From positions 372,001 to 436,000 of the forward strand of contig NZ_QLSU01000001.1 of NCBI RefSeq assembly GCF_003268775.1: a DNA stretch of 64,000 nt, read 5' to 3'. Shown here piece after piece: positions 15,711 through 24,365 of the stretch; position 1 is the first letter of the stretch; each line of letters begins with the position of its first letter. This stretch comes from Paraburkholderia unamae. GTDB lineage: Bacteria > Pseudomonadota > Gammaproteobacteria > Burkholderiales > Burkholderiaceae. The translations under genes and the position numbers were made by a program. The notes under the pieces were generated by a model. That model was not told the origin of the DNA and did not search any database. It saw only the letters and a list, made by a program, of their open reading frames with translations.

Positions 15711-16348
15711 AGACAGAGGACCTCATCACGCTGCTCGCCACGGGCGCCGCGCCCGTGGATCGCCACGCGCTCGCGCGCCGCTTCGGCGTGGCGCTGCTCG
15801 CGGGCGGCGCCGGCTCGACGCTGTTGATGGCGCTCGTGTTCGGCGTGCGCCCCGACCTCGCGCGCGTGGCGGCTACGCCGGTGTTCTGGCTCAAGGTCGC
15901 GCTGCCGTTCTTGATAGGCCTGGGCGCGCTCGCCGCGAGTACGCGCCTCGCGCGGCCGGGCGCCCGGCCCGGTTATGCGTGGGCGGCGATCGCATGGCCC
16001 GTGGCCGCCGTGTGGATCGCGGCCGCCGTGCTCGTGTGGCTCGCGCCGGCGCACGCGCGCCTGCCGCTCGTGCTCGGCCAGACCTGGCGCGTGTGCCCGC
16101 TCAACATCGTGTTCCTTTCGGTGCCGGGTTTCATCGCCGTGTTCTGGGCGCTGCGCGGTCTCGCGCCCACGCGGCTGCGCGCGGCGGGCTTCGCGGGCGG
16201 CCTGCTAGCAAGCGCCACCGCGACGCTCGCTTACTGCCTGCATTGCCCCGAGATGGCGGTGCCGTTCTGGGCCGTCTGGTATCTGCTCGGCATGGCGATT
16301 CCCGCAGCGGTGGGCGCATGGCTCGGCCCACGCCTGCTGCGCTGGTAA
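15707..16348 (+). CDS. nrsF: NrsF-type anti-sigma factor (DUF1109), six-helix membrane protein
   Basis: A 213-residue inner-membrane protein with six predicted helices (about 28-46, 58-78, 92-112, 132-150, 160-176, 184-206). It keeps the cysteines known to be needed for signalling in Caulobacter NrsF: Cys130 (WRVCPLNI) and Cys177/Cys180 (YCLHCPEM). The family holds its ECF sigma factor inactive until copper or oxidative stress alters these cysteines. It is co-translated with the sigma gene. The Cys-x-x-Cys-Pro arrangement and length match the family well. Confidence 0.88.
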   Translation: MKTEDLITLLATGAAPVDRHALARRFGVALLAGGAGSTLLMALVFGVRPDLARVAATPVFWLKVALPFLIGLGALAASTRLARPGARPGYAWAAIAWPVAAVWIAAAVLVWLAPAHARLPLVLGQTWRVCPLNIVFLSVPGFIAVFWALRGLAPTRLRAAGFAGGLLASATATLAYCLHCPEMAVPFWAVWYLLGMAIPAAVGAWLGPRLLRW

Positions 16349-16406
16349 AAACGCGCGGCGGGAATGCCCCCTGCGGGACGCGTGGCGACCTTCGAAGGAG
16401 ACGCCG

Positions 16407-16694
16407 ATGAAGCCCGCCCCCGCTTGCGATGCCACCGAGGCTGCCAACCGCGCCGACCTGCGCGCCCTCACCCTACGCGTGCTGCTCGCCCTGGAGCGCG
16501 TGAACTGGCCCGCGCACCCCGCCACGCTGATCGAAAGCGCCGAACACAGCGGCGCGCCGAGCGACGTGGTTCAAGCGCTTCGCCAGTTGCCCGATGAGGC
16601 GTTCGGCAGCTTCGCCGAGGTGTCGGCGTCGATCGTCGCGGCGCAACTGCGCGCCCATGACGCCATGACGCCGGGCCATGCCGGCCGCCGCTGA
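16407..16694 (+). CDS. DUF2795-like small protein
   Basis: A 95-residue soluble protein. The pattern NWPAHPATLIESAEHSGAP followed by LRQLPDEAFGSFAEVSASI resembles the DUF2795 family, short proteins of unknown function that often lie near stress or redox genes. AAGGAG is placed seven bases before the ATG at 16407, so translation is credible. It stands 58 bases after the anti-sigma gene in the same direction and may be the third gene of that unit. No catalytic residues or membrane segment are visible. Confidence 0.65.
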   Translation: MKPAPACDATEAANRADLRALTLRVLLALERVNWPAHPATLIESAEHSGAPSDVVQALRQLPDEAFGSFAEVSASIVAAQLRAHDAMTPGHAGRR

Positions 16695-16836
16695 GCCCGG
16701 CCGAGCGGCCGCGCACCCCGGGAACGGTTTTTGCGGGCTCCCGAACGATCGCCGGGCGCCCACGGCCCGCCGCGACGCAACCGCGTAGAACAAGGCACGG
16801 CCGCCACGATCGGCCGCGCCGCTCAGGTAAAGACGT

Positions 16837-17187
16837 ATGGCTACCGTATTACTCGTCGACGATGACAGCAACGCGCTCGATGCGCTGAAGGAACTGGTCG
16901 GTCAGGAAGGTTATCGGGTCAGAACCGCGGCAGACGGTTCGGACGCGTTGCAAAGCGCGCTCGACGATCCGCCCGATGTCGTAATCTCCGACTGCATGAT
17001 GCCGCACATGGACGGCCTCGCCCTCATGCGGGAAATGCGGCGCAGCAGCAAGCTCGCGGGCGTGCCGCTCGTGCTTGTTTCCGCGCTCGTCACCCCGCCC
17101 GCCGACGCCGACGTCGTGGGTTTTCTGCGCAAGCCCTTCGCGGTCTCCCAACTGCTCGATATCCTGCGTCGCGTCGCGGCGCCCTGA
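16837..17187 (+). CDS. Single-domain response regulator
   Basis: A 116-residue stand-alone receiver (CheY-like). It has the acidic triad DDD at residues 8-10, phospho-acceptor Asp53 in VISDCMMPHMDG, Ser in LVSALV and the conserved lysine in FLRKPF. No output domain and no kinase gene are adjacent, so its partner is elsewhere. A weak AGGTAAAG site precedes the ATG. It could act by protein-protein contact or as a phosphate sink. Confidence 0.88.
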   Translation: MATVLLVDDDSNALDALKELVGQEGYRVRTAADGSDALQSALDDPPDVVISDCMMPHMDGLALMREMRRSSKLAGVPLVLVSALVTPPADADVVGFLRKPFAVSQLLDILRRVAAP

Positions 17188-17418
17188 CGCTTTCACGTCC
17201 GCCCCGCGCTCGCGCGTTCCCGCAACGCGTGAACGATTTACAGCATCGTTGTAGCCGATCGCGTGCTTCGTCATCCTGATCGACTCGTTCCCGCATTCGT
17301 CAGGCATGGCACGACCGATGCTGCACGATGGATGCGACCGGTTTTCGCGCCGGCATGGGTTCGCACCCCCAACCGCATCGCGTTGTAAAGCGGTGCGCTC
17401 ACCTTCCGGAGGATCGAC

Positions 17419-17637
17419 ATGAGCGAATACGCAGGCCGCTCGCACGACGAACGCGTGGCGCAGCGCAATCACGGCAAGCAGCACGACAAGCAGCGCGCCC
17501 TGGAGCCGCCCGGCGGCGACATGGCCGTGCACGGCACCGAGCCCGACGCCACCCACAGCAGCGGCGAACTTTCGCAGCAAGGCAAGGATGTGTGGCGCAA
17601 AGGCGCGGGCATCGACGGTGGTGGCAAGAGCGATTGA
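17419..17637 (+). CDS. Small hydrophilic protein of unknown function
   Basis: A 72-residue, very hydrophilic protein rich in Gly, Asp, His, Lys and Gln, with no hydrophobic core, no cysteine and no membrane segment. GGAGG ends six bases before the ATG at 17419, a strong ribosome site, which is the main reason to accept it. Its composition (ELSQQGKDVWRKG, HGTEPDATHSSGE) is that of a disordered, hydrophilin-like stress protein. I do not recognise a family. It stands alone between the response regulator and the phospholipase. Confidence 0.6.
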   Translation: MSEYAGRSHDERVAQRNHGKQHDKQRALEPPGGDMAVHGTEPDATHSSGELSQQGKDVWRKGAGIDGGGKSD

Positions 17638-17823
17638 AGGGGCGATTGTGGCGCAGCCTGCCGAACGGCGGGCCGCATGCCCCCAACTGATTAGCATATC
17701 GAATCACTACCCGCGACAGCGCATCGCACCGCACAAGAAGGGCGCGACCCTTTTCAGTGCACTTGCGCGGCCAACGTGTCATGCTAATGCTCGCGAACAC
17801 AACGACAACAACGCCTGCTCACC

Positions 17824-20013
17824 ATGACACCGATGGACCGCCGCGATTTCCTGCGCGCCGCCGCCGCGGGCGCTGCGCTCAGCCTGTTTCCGCCCGCTAT
17901 TCAGCGGGCGCTGGCCATCCCCGCCAACAACGCGACCGGGACGATTGCCGATGTCGAGCACATCGTCGTGATGATGCAGGAGAACCGCTCGTTCGATCAC
18001 TATTTCGGCACCTTGCCGGGCGTGCGCGGGTTCTCTGACCGCATCACGATACCGCTGCCCGGCGGAGCAACCGATGGCAAAGCCGGTGACAAAACCGGCG
18101 GCAAAACCGGCGGCAAAACCATCTGGCAGCAAAGCGACGGCACGCGCACGATCCTGCCGTTCCACCTCGACAGCCGCAAAGGCAACGCGCTCCTCGCGGG
18201 CGGCGCACACACCTGGCGCGACGCGCACGCGGCCTGGGACAACGGCCGCATGACGCATTGGCCGAAGTTCAAGGGCAATGCCTCGATGGGCTACCTGCTG
18301 GCCGACGACCTGCCGTTTCATTTCGCGCTCGCCAATGCCTTCACGATCTGCGACGCCTATTACTGCTCGCTGCACGGCGGGACCAATGCGAACCGCCTCT
18401 TCCTCTTTACCGGCACCAACGGCCCGACGGCCTCGCCCTACGCGGTGGTCGACAACAACGGCTGGGACAATCTCGGGCCGCCCGGCGTGGGCCTCACGTG
18501 GACCACTTACCCGGAACGTCTGCAAGAGGCCGGCGTAACGTGGAAAGTCTACGAAAACCAGCCGGACAACTACACGGACAATCCGCTCGTCGGCTTCGCG
18601 CGCTATCGCAAGGCTCATGCGGCGCTGGAAGGCTCGCCCGAATTGCCCTGGACGAGCGAACTCGACGCGCGCGAGCCGCTTTACAAGGGCATCGGCAACA
18701 CGATGGCCGATGGCGGCTTTCTGCAAGCGCTCAAGGACGACATTGCCGCGAACCGGCTGCCTCAGGTGAGCTGGATCATCGCGCCCAAGGGCTATTGCGA
18801 GCATCCCGCCGTTTCGACGCCGGGCCAGGGCGCGTACTACCTGCAAACGCTGCTCGACACGCTCACCGAAAACCCGGAGATCTGGAGCAAGACCGTGCTC
18901 TTCGTGAACTACGACGAGAACGATTGCTTCTTCGACCACATGCCGCCGCCCTGCCCGCCTTCGCGCACCCGCGACGGCGGCTACGCCGGCAAGTCGACCG
19001 CGAGCACGCGCCACGAATACTTCAGCGTGCCGAACCCGAACGGCGACAGCGCGCCCGTTGAGCCCGACGACCTGCCGTTCGGCCCGGGGCCGCGCGTGCC
19101 GATGATCGTCGCCTCGCCTTGGAGCACGGGCGGCTTCGTGAACTCCGAAGTCTTCGATCACACCTCGGTGCTGCGTTTCATCGAGCGGCGCTTTGGCGTG
19201 CGCGAACCGAACATCAGCCCATGGCGCCGCGCGGTGTTCGGCGACCTGAGCTCGGCCTTCAACTTCAGCATGCCGAACGAAAAGCCGTCGCTTGGCTTTC
19301 CCGCGCCAACCCGGGCGCAGGCCGACGCGCAAAACGTGCAGCAAGGCGCGCTCAAGCGCGTGCCGCTGCCGCCGCCCGGCTCGCAAAGCATGCCCACGCA
19401 GGTGCGCATCGCACGTCCTTCGCGCGCGCTGCCCTACCGGCTCCATGTGGACGCCGGCGTCGATGCGCGCCGCCACAGGGTTCAACTCGAATTCGGCAAC
19501 GAAGGCACGGCGGGCGTGGTGTTTCATGTGTACGACCGCCTGCGTCTCGACGCCATACCGCGCCGCTACACCGTCGAGGCGGGCAAGACCTTGAGCGACA
19601 CGTGGACGCCCGCCGCCGGAAGCGACGGCGCGTACAGCCTGTGGGTCCTGGGACCGAACGGCTTTCATCGCGCGTTCGAGGGCAACGTGCGCGCCGCCGC
19701 ACACGGACCGAACCCGGAAGTGCGCGTGCGCGACGACGCGGCGAACAACGCGCTCGGCCTGAGCATGGCGAATCACGGGCACGCCGAAACGAGCGTTACC
19801 GTCACCGCCAACGCCTATCGCGACGACGGCCCCTGGACCTATACATTGCGCGGGCGCGAGCCGGTCGAGGCGACCTGGCCGCTCGCGGCTTCGGGAGGCT
19901 GGTACGACTTCACGCTCAGCGCGGAGAACGGCGTGACGCGACGTTTCGCCGGGCGCGTCGAAACCGGCAAGGACAGCGTGAGCGATCCGGCAATGGGCCC
20001 ATCAAGCCCGTGA
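17824..20013 (+). CDS. plcN: Secreted phosphocholine-specific phospholipase C
   Basis: A 729-residue exported enzyme. The N-terminus has a twin-arginine signal (MDRRDFLRAAAAGAALSLF) ending near ALA at residue 36. The catalytic alkaline-phosphatase-like domain starts at HIVVMMQENRSFDHYFGTLPG and continues with YDENDCFFDHMPPPCPP and FDHTSVLRFIERRFG. Two C-terminal beta domains (about 530-620 and 630-720) match the DUF756 repeats of bacterial PLCs. It hydrolyses phosphatidylcholine or sphingomyelin outside the cell. Starts at 17824 and 17833 are both possible; the second leaves MDRRDF. An in-frame 12-bp repeat inserts GGKTGGKT near residue 90. The exact substrate class (hemolytic or not) is not decidable here. 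Confidence 0.9.
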   Translation: MTPMDRRDFLRAAAAGAALSLFPPAIQRALAIPANNATGTIADVEHIVVMMQENRSFDHYFGTLPGVRGFSDRITIPLPGGATDGKAGDKTGGKTGGKTIWQQSDGTRTILPFHLDSRKGNALLAGGAHTWRDAHAAWDNGRMTHWPKFKGNASMGYLLADDLPFHFALANAFTICDAYYCSLHGGTNANRLFLFTGTNGPTASPYAVVDNNGWDNLGPPGVGLTWTTYPERLQEAGVTWKVYENQPDNYTDNPLVGFARYRKAHAALEGSPELPWTSELDAREPLYKGIGNTMADGGFLQALKDDIAANRLPQVSWIIAPKGYCEHPAVSTPGQGAYYLQTLLDTLTENPEIWSKTVLFVNYDENDCFFDHMPPPCPPSRTRDGGYAGKSTASTRHEYFSVPNPNGDSAPVEPDDLPFGPGPRVPMIVASPWSTGGFVNSEVFDHTSVLRFIERRFGVREPNISPWRRAVFGDLSSAFNFSMPNEKPSLGFPAPTRAQADAQNVQQGALKRVPLPPPGSQSMPTQVRIARPSRALPYRLHVDAGVDARRHRVQLEFGNEGTAGVVFHVYDRLRLDAIPRRYTVEAGKTLSDTWTPAAGSDGAYSLWVLGPNGFHRAFEGNVRAAAHGPNPEVRVRDDAANNALGLSMANHGHAETSVTVTANAYRDDGPWTYTLRGREPVEATWPLAASGGWYDFTLSAENGVTRRFAGRVETGKDSVSDPAMGPSSP
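18076..18120 (+). repeat. In-frame 12-bp tandem repeat in the phospholipase gene
   Basis: Units GGCAAAGCCGGT, GACAAAACCGGC, GGCAAAACCGGC and a partial GGCAAAACC follow each other and encode GKAGDKTGGKTGGKT. Because the unit is 12 bp, copy changes keep the frame and alter only loop length. Confidence 0.85.
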
Positions 20014-20036
20014 CCCTGTGACGCCTCGCATATTCA

Positions 20037-20050
20037 ATATCGAATGATAT
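20037..20050. promoter_or_regulatory. Inverted repeat before the TetR gene
   Basis: ATATC-GAAT-GATAT, a perfect 14-bp inverted repeat 36 bases before the TetR start, inside an A/T-rich promoter-like stretch. It is the natural candidate for an autoregulatory operator. Confidence 0.5.
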
Positions 20051-20085
20051 AAAATGTGCGTTATCCCCGCTCACAGGAGCCCGCC

Positions 20086-20736
20086 ATGGGCCGCCCCCGC
20101 GAATTCGACGAATCCCAGGTGCTCGACGCCGCATGCGCCGCGTTCTGGACGCACGGCTATGAAGCAACCTCGACTCGCGAGCTGGTGAAGGTCACGGGCC
20201 TCACGCAGCCGAGCCTCTACAACGCGTTCGGCGACAAGCGCGCGCTTTTTCTGCGCGTGATCGAGCACTATCTCGACCGCACGCTGCGCGAGCGCATCGC
20301 GCGCCTGGAGGCGTCGGCGTCGCCGGGCACGGCGATCACCGCGTTCTTCGGCGAAATCGTGCAGCGCTCGCTGGACGACGGCGACCAGCGCGGCTGCCTG
20401 ATGGTGAACTCCGCGCTGGAAGCCACACCCGAAGACGAAACGCTGCGCGCCGCGATTACGGCCGAGTTCACGCAAATTCGTGACTTCTTCCTGCGCTGCC
20501 TCGAAGCGGGCCAACGCAGCGGCGAAATCTCGCGCACGGTCGCGGCGGACGTCGCCGCGCAACATCTGCTTGCCGTGCTGCTCGGCCTGCGCGTGATCGC
20601 GCGCGTGCATCCCGAACCCGACTGGCTGGTCGGCGCGGTTTCGCCCGCCCTCACGCTGCTCGGCTTGCTGCCGGCCGCCGGCCGCGAACGCGCGGCAGCG
20701 AAACAGGCCGCAAAACAAGGCGCTGCACGCGCTTGA
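20086..20736 (+). CDS. TetR/AcrR-family transcriptional regulator
   Basis: A 216-residue repressor. The N-terminal helix-turn-helix is GRPREFDESQVLDAAC...TSTRELVKVTGLTQPSLYNAFGDKRALF (residues 2-55), and the C-terminal ligand domain resembles regulators of the YxaF/LmrA-like group with GCLMVNSALE. GGAG lies seven bases before the ATG at 20086. It stands between the phospholipase and an Rrf2 gene, both in the same direction, with no dedicated target beside it. The ligand is unknown. Confidence 0.87.
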   Translation: MGRPREFDESQVLDAACAAFWTHGYEATSTRELVKVTGLTQPSLYNAFGDKRALFLRVIEHYLDRTLRERIARLEASASPGTAITAFFGEIVQRSLDDGDQRGCLMVNSALEATPEDETLRAAITAEFTQIRDFFLRCLEAGQRSGEISRTVAADVAAQHLLAVLLGLRVIARVHPEPDWLVGAVSPALTLLGLLPAAGRERAAAKQAAKQGAARA

Positions 20737-20837
20737 CGCCTCATGCGATTTCACACGAGATGTCTAGCGCGATGCCACGCGTGACGCCGCCGTGATACGC
20801 TCATAACTCCGATTCATTCTGTCGCGGTAAAGCGCTC

Positions 20838-21362
20838 ATGGCCACTTCGTCTTTCATCAGCACCGGCGTCGAGTACGGTTTGCACTGCCTGCTTTATCTC
20901 GCGGGCACGCCCGCGGGCGTGCGCGAGGCGAGCGTGCGCGATCTCGCGCAAATGCAGGGCGTGCCCGCCGACTACGCCGCCAAGCTGTTCACGCGGCTTG
21001 CCAAAGCCGGGCTGGTGGTCTCGACCGAAGGCATTCGCGGCGGCTTCACGCTCGCGCGGCCCGCGAGCGATATCACGGTGCACGATGTCGTCGAAGCCAT
21101 CGACGGCGACAAGCGCCTGTTCGACTGCCGCGAAGTGCGCACGCAGTGCGCCCTGTTCGACGACCACGCGCCCGCATGGGCCACGCGCGGCACCTGTTCG
21201 ATCCACGCGGTCATGCAGGCCGCCGAACGCAGCATGCGCGAGGAACTCAAGCAGCACACGCTCGCCGACCTCGCCGCGCGCGCCAACGCCAAAGCGCCTG
21301 CCTCGCATGGCCGCCACGTGGTCGAATGGTTCGCCGACCGAGCGGCGAACCGGCGCGGCTAA
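20838..21362 (+). CDS. Rrf2-family transcriptional regulator
   Basis: A 174-residue Rrf2 protein. The wing helix-turn-helix covers residues about 8-75 (ASVRDLAQMQGVPADYAAKLFTRL, GIRGGFTLARP). Three cysteines follow in the usual cluster region (LFDCREVRTQCALFDD and RGTCSIH), so it may hold an iron-sulphur cluster and sense oxidants or nitric oxide. It converges on the NADH dehydrogenase-like gene with only nine bases between the stops, a neighbour it may control. Confidence 0.87.
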   Translation: MATSSFISTGVEYGLHCLLYLAGTPAGVREASVRDLAQMQGVPADYAAKLFTRLAKAGLVVSTEGIRGGFTLARPASDITVHDVVEAIDGDKRLFDCREVRTQCALFDDHAPAWATRGTCSIHAVMQAAERSMREELKQHTLADLAARANAKAPASHGRHVVEWFADRAANRRG

Positions 21363-21371
21363 CGCTGATCG

Positions 21372-22577
21372 TCAGGCAACGACAATCCGGAGCGGGTCCG
21401 CGCTCGCGAACACTTCGTCGCGCTGCGCACGAGGCGGGTAGATCCACTCCGTGTTGATGCGGTGCTTGAGCGCCTTCGCTTCCTTGCCCTTGAGCTTCAC
21501 TTCGCGCTCCCAGCCTTCGGTGTACACGGCGCCCCAGGGCCCGAGATCGAGGCACGTCACGTACTTCGGCTGACTGTACGCAATGCTCTCCAGGCCGAGC
21601 AGATCGGCCGCCACGTTGTGGCCCGCCGAGCGGCCCAGATTCATCGCGTGCTGGCACGACATCATGGTGTGATTGCCGGCGTCGTCGGTGGCCGCGCAAG
21701 CCACGTCGCCCGTTGCGTAGACGCCCGGCACGCCCTCCACCGCGAGATTGCGATCGACGTACAAGCGCCCGGCGGCGTCGCGGCGCGCCGGAATCTGCTC
21801 CGTGAGCGTGCTCGCGCGCACGCCCGCCGTCCAGATCACCGTGCTCGCTTCGATACGCTCGCCGTCCGCCGTCGTCACGCCGCCCGCATCCACCGCGGCC
21901 ACGCCCGCGCCGAGCCGCCAGCTCACGCCCAGCTCGCGCAGCGCTTCCTCGATGACCGGACGCGGCCCCGCGCCCAGATCGGGCCCGATCGCCTCGTTGC
22001 GCTCCACGATGACCACGTTCACCTCGGCGTGCTCGCCAAGCGCGGCGCGCAGGCGCGCGGGCATTTCGGCGGCCGTCTCGATGCCCGTGAAGCCGCCGCC
22101 CGCCACCACGACCGTGTTGCGCGCCGGCGTTTCGGGTTGTCGCGCGAGCGCGAGCAGGTGCGCTTCGAGCTCGGCGGCCTCGTCGATCTGGTCCACGCTG
22201 AACGTGTGCTCGGCGAGGCCCGGAATGGCCGGCCGGAACAGGCGGCTGCCGGTCGCGAGCACGAGCCGGTCATAGGCCAGGGTCGTGGAGCGGCCGTCCA
22301 CGGTCACGGCATCCACCTCGCGGCGCCCGGCATGAATGCGCTCGACCGTGCCCTGCACGAACTTCACGCCAACCGCGTCGAAGATCGCCTTGAGCGGCGC
22401 CTTCATGTTCGCCGGGCCCTCTTCGTACAGGCGCGGGCGCACGTGCAAATGCGGGTCCGGCGCGATCAGCGCGACCTCGACATCGTCGCGGCCGTTCGCG
22501 TCGATCAGACGCGCCGCGCTCAATGCGCTCCACATGCCGGCGAAACCGGCCCCGACAATCAAAATGCGCTTCGACAT
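21372..22577 (-). CDS. Type II NADH dehydrogenase-like FAD/NAD(P) oxidoreductase
   Basis: A 401-residue flavoprotein with an FAD-binding Rossmann motif at the start (ILIVGAGFAGMWSAL), NAD-binding GGGFTGIETAAEM near the middle (about residue 160), and the second FAD motif VYATGDVACA. This is the NDH-2/rubredoxin-reductase-like family, passing electrons from NADH to quinone or another small acceptor without pumping protons. The ATG at 22577 (MSKRILIVG) has GGAG eight bases upstream; the frame extends to 22739 but that stretch is shadow. No C-terminal amphipathic membrane helix is obvious, so membrane attachment is uncertain. Confidence 0.85.
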   Translation of the reverse strand: MSKRILIVGAGFAGMWSALSAARLIDANGRDDVEVALIAPDPHLHVRPRLYEEGPANMKAPLKAIFDAVGVKFVQGTVERIHAGRREVDAVTVDGRSTTLAYDRLVLATGSRLFRPAIPGLAEHTFSVDQIDEAAELEAHLLALARQPETPARNTVVVAGGGFTGIETAAEMPARLRAALGEHAEVNVVIVERNEAIGPDLGAGPRPVIEEALRELGVSWRLGAGVAAVDAGGVTTADGERIEASTVIWTAGVRASTLTEQIPARRDAAGRLYVDRNLAVEGVPGVYATGDVACAATDDAGNHTMMSCQHAMNLGRSAGHNVAADLLGLESIAYSQPKYVTCLDLGPWGAVYTEGWEREVKLKGKEAKALKHRINTEWIYPPRAQRDEVFASADPLRIVVA

Positions 22578-22760
22578 GGTCCATCTCCAGAAAATGGGGC
22601 GGGCGTGCGGCGCGGCTCGCGTGGCGCGAGCGGGAGTGCCGTGGCCTCGTAACTGAACAAAACTGAACGACTGAGGAAAACGCGCCGTCTCGTTGCAGCG
22701 CGTAACTCGGATTCTATGAGTCGCAGTTGAAAGACGCAAGTCCCGGTGATGGGACGCACT

Positions 22761-22790
22761 GTTGACCGATTCGTCAACGATCGCGTCAAC
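22761..22790. promoter_or_regulatory. GTTGAC/GTCAAC half-site array
   Basis: GTTGAC-CGATTC-GTCAAC (22761-22778) is an inverted pair, and a further GTCAAC stands at 22785-22790, giving three half-sites with a regular 12-bp step. It lies 184 bases upstream of the NADH dehydrogenase-like gene, downstream of the MFS gene. It looks like an operator for a dimeric regulator; the protein is unknown. Confidence 0.45.
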
Positions 22791-22863
22791 GACGGCTTCA
22801 GGGGCACGTGGCAGCCCTGTACAAAGGGCCGCGCGTCAATGTCAGAAAACGTTCATGAAACGC

Positions 22864-24102
22864 TCAAGCCGGGCGCCGATTAAGCAATACGTCCGCGAGA
22901 AAAGCCAATGTGAGCGCCGCCGCCCCGCACGCGAAGATCAACGCGTAATTCTCTTGCGAATGCGAGAACAGCCATGAGTAGCCATAGCCGCCCAACGCCT
23001 GGAACAGCGCGAACGCCGTCGTCGCGCGGCTCCATGCCGCACGTTGCTCCAGATGATCGTGCGGCACGAGCTCATGAATGCGGCCCAGCGCGAGCGTGAC
23101 GATGCCCGGCGTGAATGCGCCGAGCGTCAACGTCGCCGCGAAAATGGCCCACGTCTGGCTCGACACCGCGAGCAAGGCCACGGCGAGCGCCTGCAACAGC
23201 AACGCGACGCGCCAGGCCGCGCGAAATCCGATGCGATCGGCGCCCTGCCCGCATACGATCGGCCCCGCAATGGCGGCCACGCCATAAAACACCCAGTCGC
23301 GCGCGCCCGAGGCCGCGCCATGACCCAGACCGCGCGCCACATAGTCGACGAGCAGCATCATCGCCGGCACGAGCCCGAGTGCGTTCGCCGCATATTGCGC
23401 GTAGTGCAGGCGCAATGCGAAGACTGTGCGCGGCGCTCCGGCCGGACGATGCACAGGGGGCGGGACAGGCATTGAAGGCACGGGCGGCGCTGAAGGCACG
23501 TCGGCGCGCGGCCAGCCGTACCAGCTGATCGCCGTGAGCAGCAGCGCGAGCACGCCAAGGCCGATCCACGTATCGCGCAAGCCGTGATGCAGCAGCCAGG
23601 GAATCACGGTGCCCGAAGCGGCGATGCCAAGCCCGAGCCCCAGGAAGATCATGCCGCTCACGAAGCCGCGCCGCGCGGGCGGCACGTGCGGCAGGATCGA
23701 CGTGGCGACGAGCACCATGATCGCGCCGCCCGCCACGCCCGACACGAGCCGCCAGACGAAAAACCAGCTCACGGAAAGCGGAAACGCACAGGCGAAAAAC
23801 GCCGCCGTCGCGGCAAGCATGAGCAGACGCAATGCATGCCGGTTCGTGAGCGCATGCGCGATCGGCCGCCCGAGCAATGCACCGATCAGGTAGCCCGCGA
23901 AGTTCGCCGCGCCCAGCGTCACCGCCTGCGAGGCGGTGAACCAGTGCGCCTGAATAAGCGGAGGAATGAGCGGCGTATAGGCGAAACGCGCTAGCCCGAT
24001 CGCGACGAAGCTGCCGCAAAGGCCCGCGAGCGTGGCGAATAGCGCGCGAGCGTCGAGTGCGTCCGGCACGCCCGCGCCGAGTGTGGAAGGTTGAGTGGAC
24101 AT
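22864..24102 (-). CDS. MFS transporter, YbfB/YjiJ family
   Basis: A 412-residue, twelve-helix carrier. It starts with the family's typical GLCGSFVAIGLARFAYTPLIPPLIQ in helix 1 (about 25-50), and has GYLIGALLGRPIAHAL and PPARRGFVSGMIFLGLG loops. Substrate is unknown for this family. The ATG at 24102 has GAGG eleven bases upstream; the frame is open to 24270 but covers the divergent promoter region. It is divergent from an SDR gene across 263 bases. Confidence 0.85.
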   Translation of the reverse strand: MSTQPSTLGAGVPDALDARALFATLAGLCGSFVAIGLARFAYTPLIPPLIQAHWFTASQAVTLGAANFAGYLIGALLGRPIAHALTNRHALRLLMLAATAAFFACAFPLSVSWFFVWRLVSGVAGGAIMVLVATSILPHVPPARRGFVSGMIFLGLGLGIAASGTVIPWLLHHGLRDTWIGLGVLALLLTAISWYGWPRADVPSAPPVPSMPVPPPVHRPAGAPRTVFALRLHYAQYAANALGLVPAMMLLVDYVARGLGHGAASGARDWVFYGVAAIAGPIVCGQGADRIGFRAAWRVALLLQALAVALLAVSSQTWAIFAATLTLGAFTPGIVTLALGRIHELVPHDHLEQRAAWSRATTAFALFQALGGYGYSWLFSHSQENYALIFACGAAALTLAFLADVLLNRRPA

Positions 24103-24180
24103 GCAGTGAACCTCATGAAAACGGATAGCCGCCGGCAACGCCAACGGGCACGCAAATGCTCCTGGCGCGACTTGCCGCCG

Positions 24181-24219
24181 TTCTATATCACCTGATACAG
24201 TAAATGCGAATTCTATATC
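24181..24219. promoter_or_regulatory. Repeats in the MFS/SDR divergent promoter region
   Basis: TTCTATATC occurs at 24181-24189 and again exactly 30 bases later at 24211-24219, and TATCA-CC-TGATA (24186-24197) is a 12-bp inverted repeat. The stretch is A/T-rich against a GC-rich background. A shared operator for the divergent pair is likely. Confidence 0.45.
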
Positions 24220-24365
24220 GATCGAAATAAAAAGCAAGATGGACGCACGTTCCGGCCGCGCGCAGTACACTGCCGGTTCCGTTCATCAGGGCCGCGCGAA
24301 CCGCTGCGGCCGCCCGTCCGGCGCGCGTTCGCGCGGCGCCGCCAGCCCTCACACAAGGAACCCGG

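Noticed and set aside
17779..19782. 667-residue minus-strand ORF antisense to the phospholipase
   Set aside because: Antisense shadow with arginine/alanine/valine-rich sequence; the phospholipase on the plus strand has a TAT signal and full catalytic motifs.
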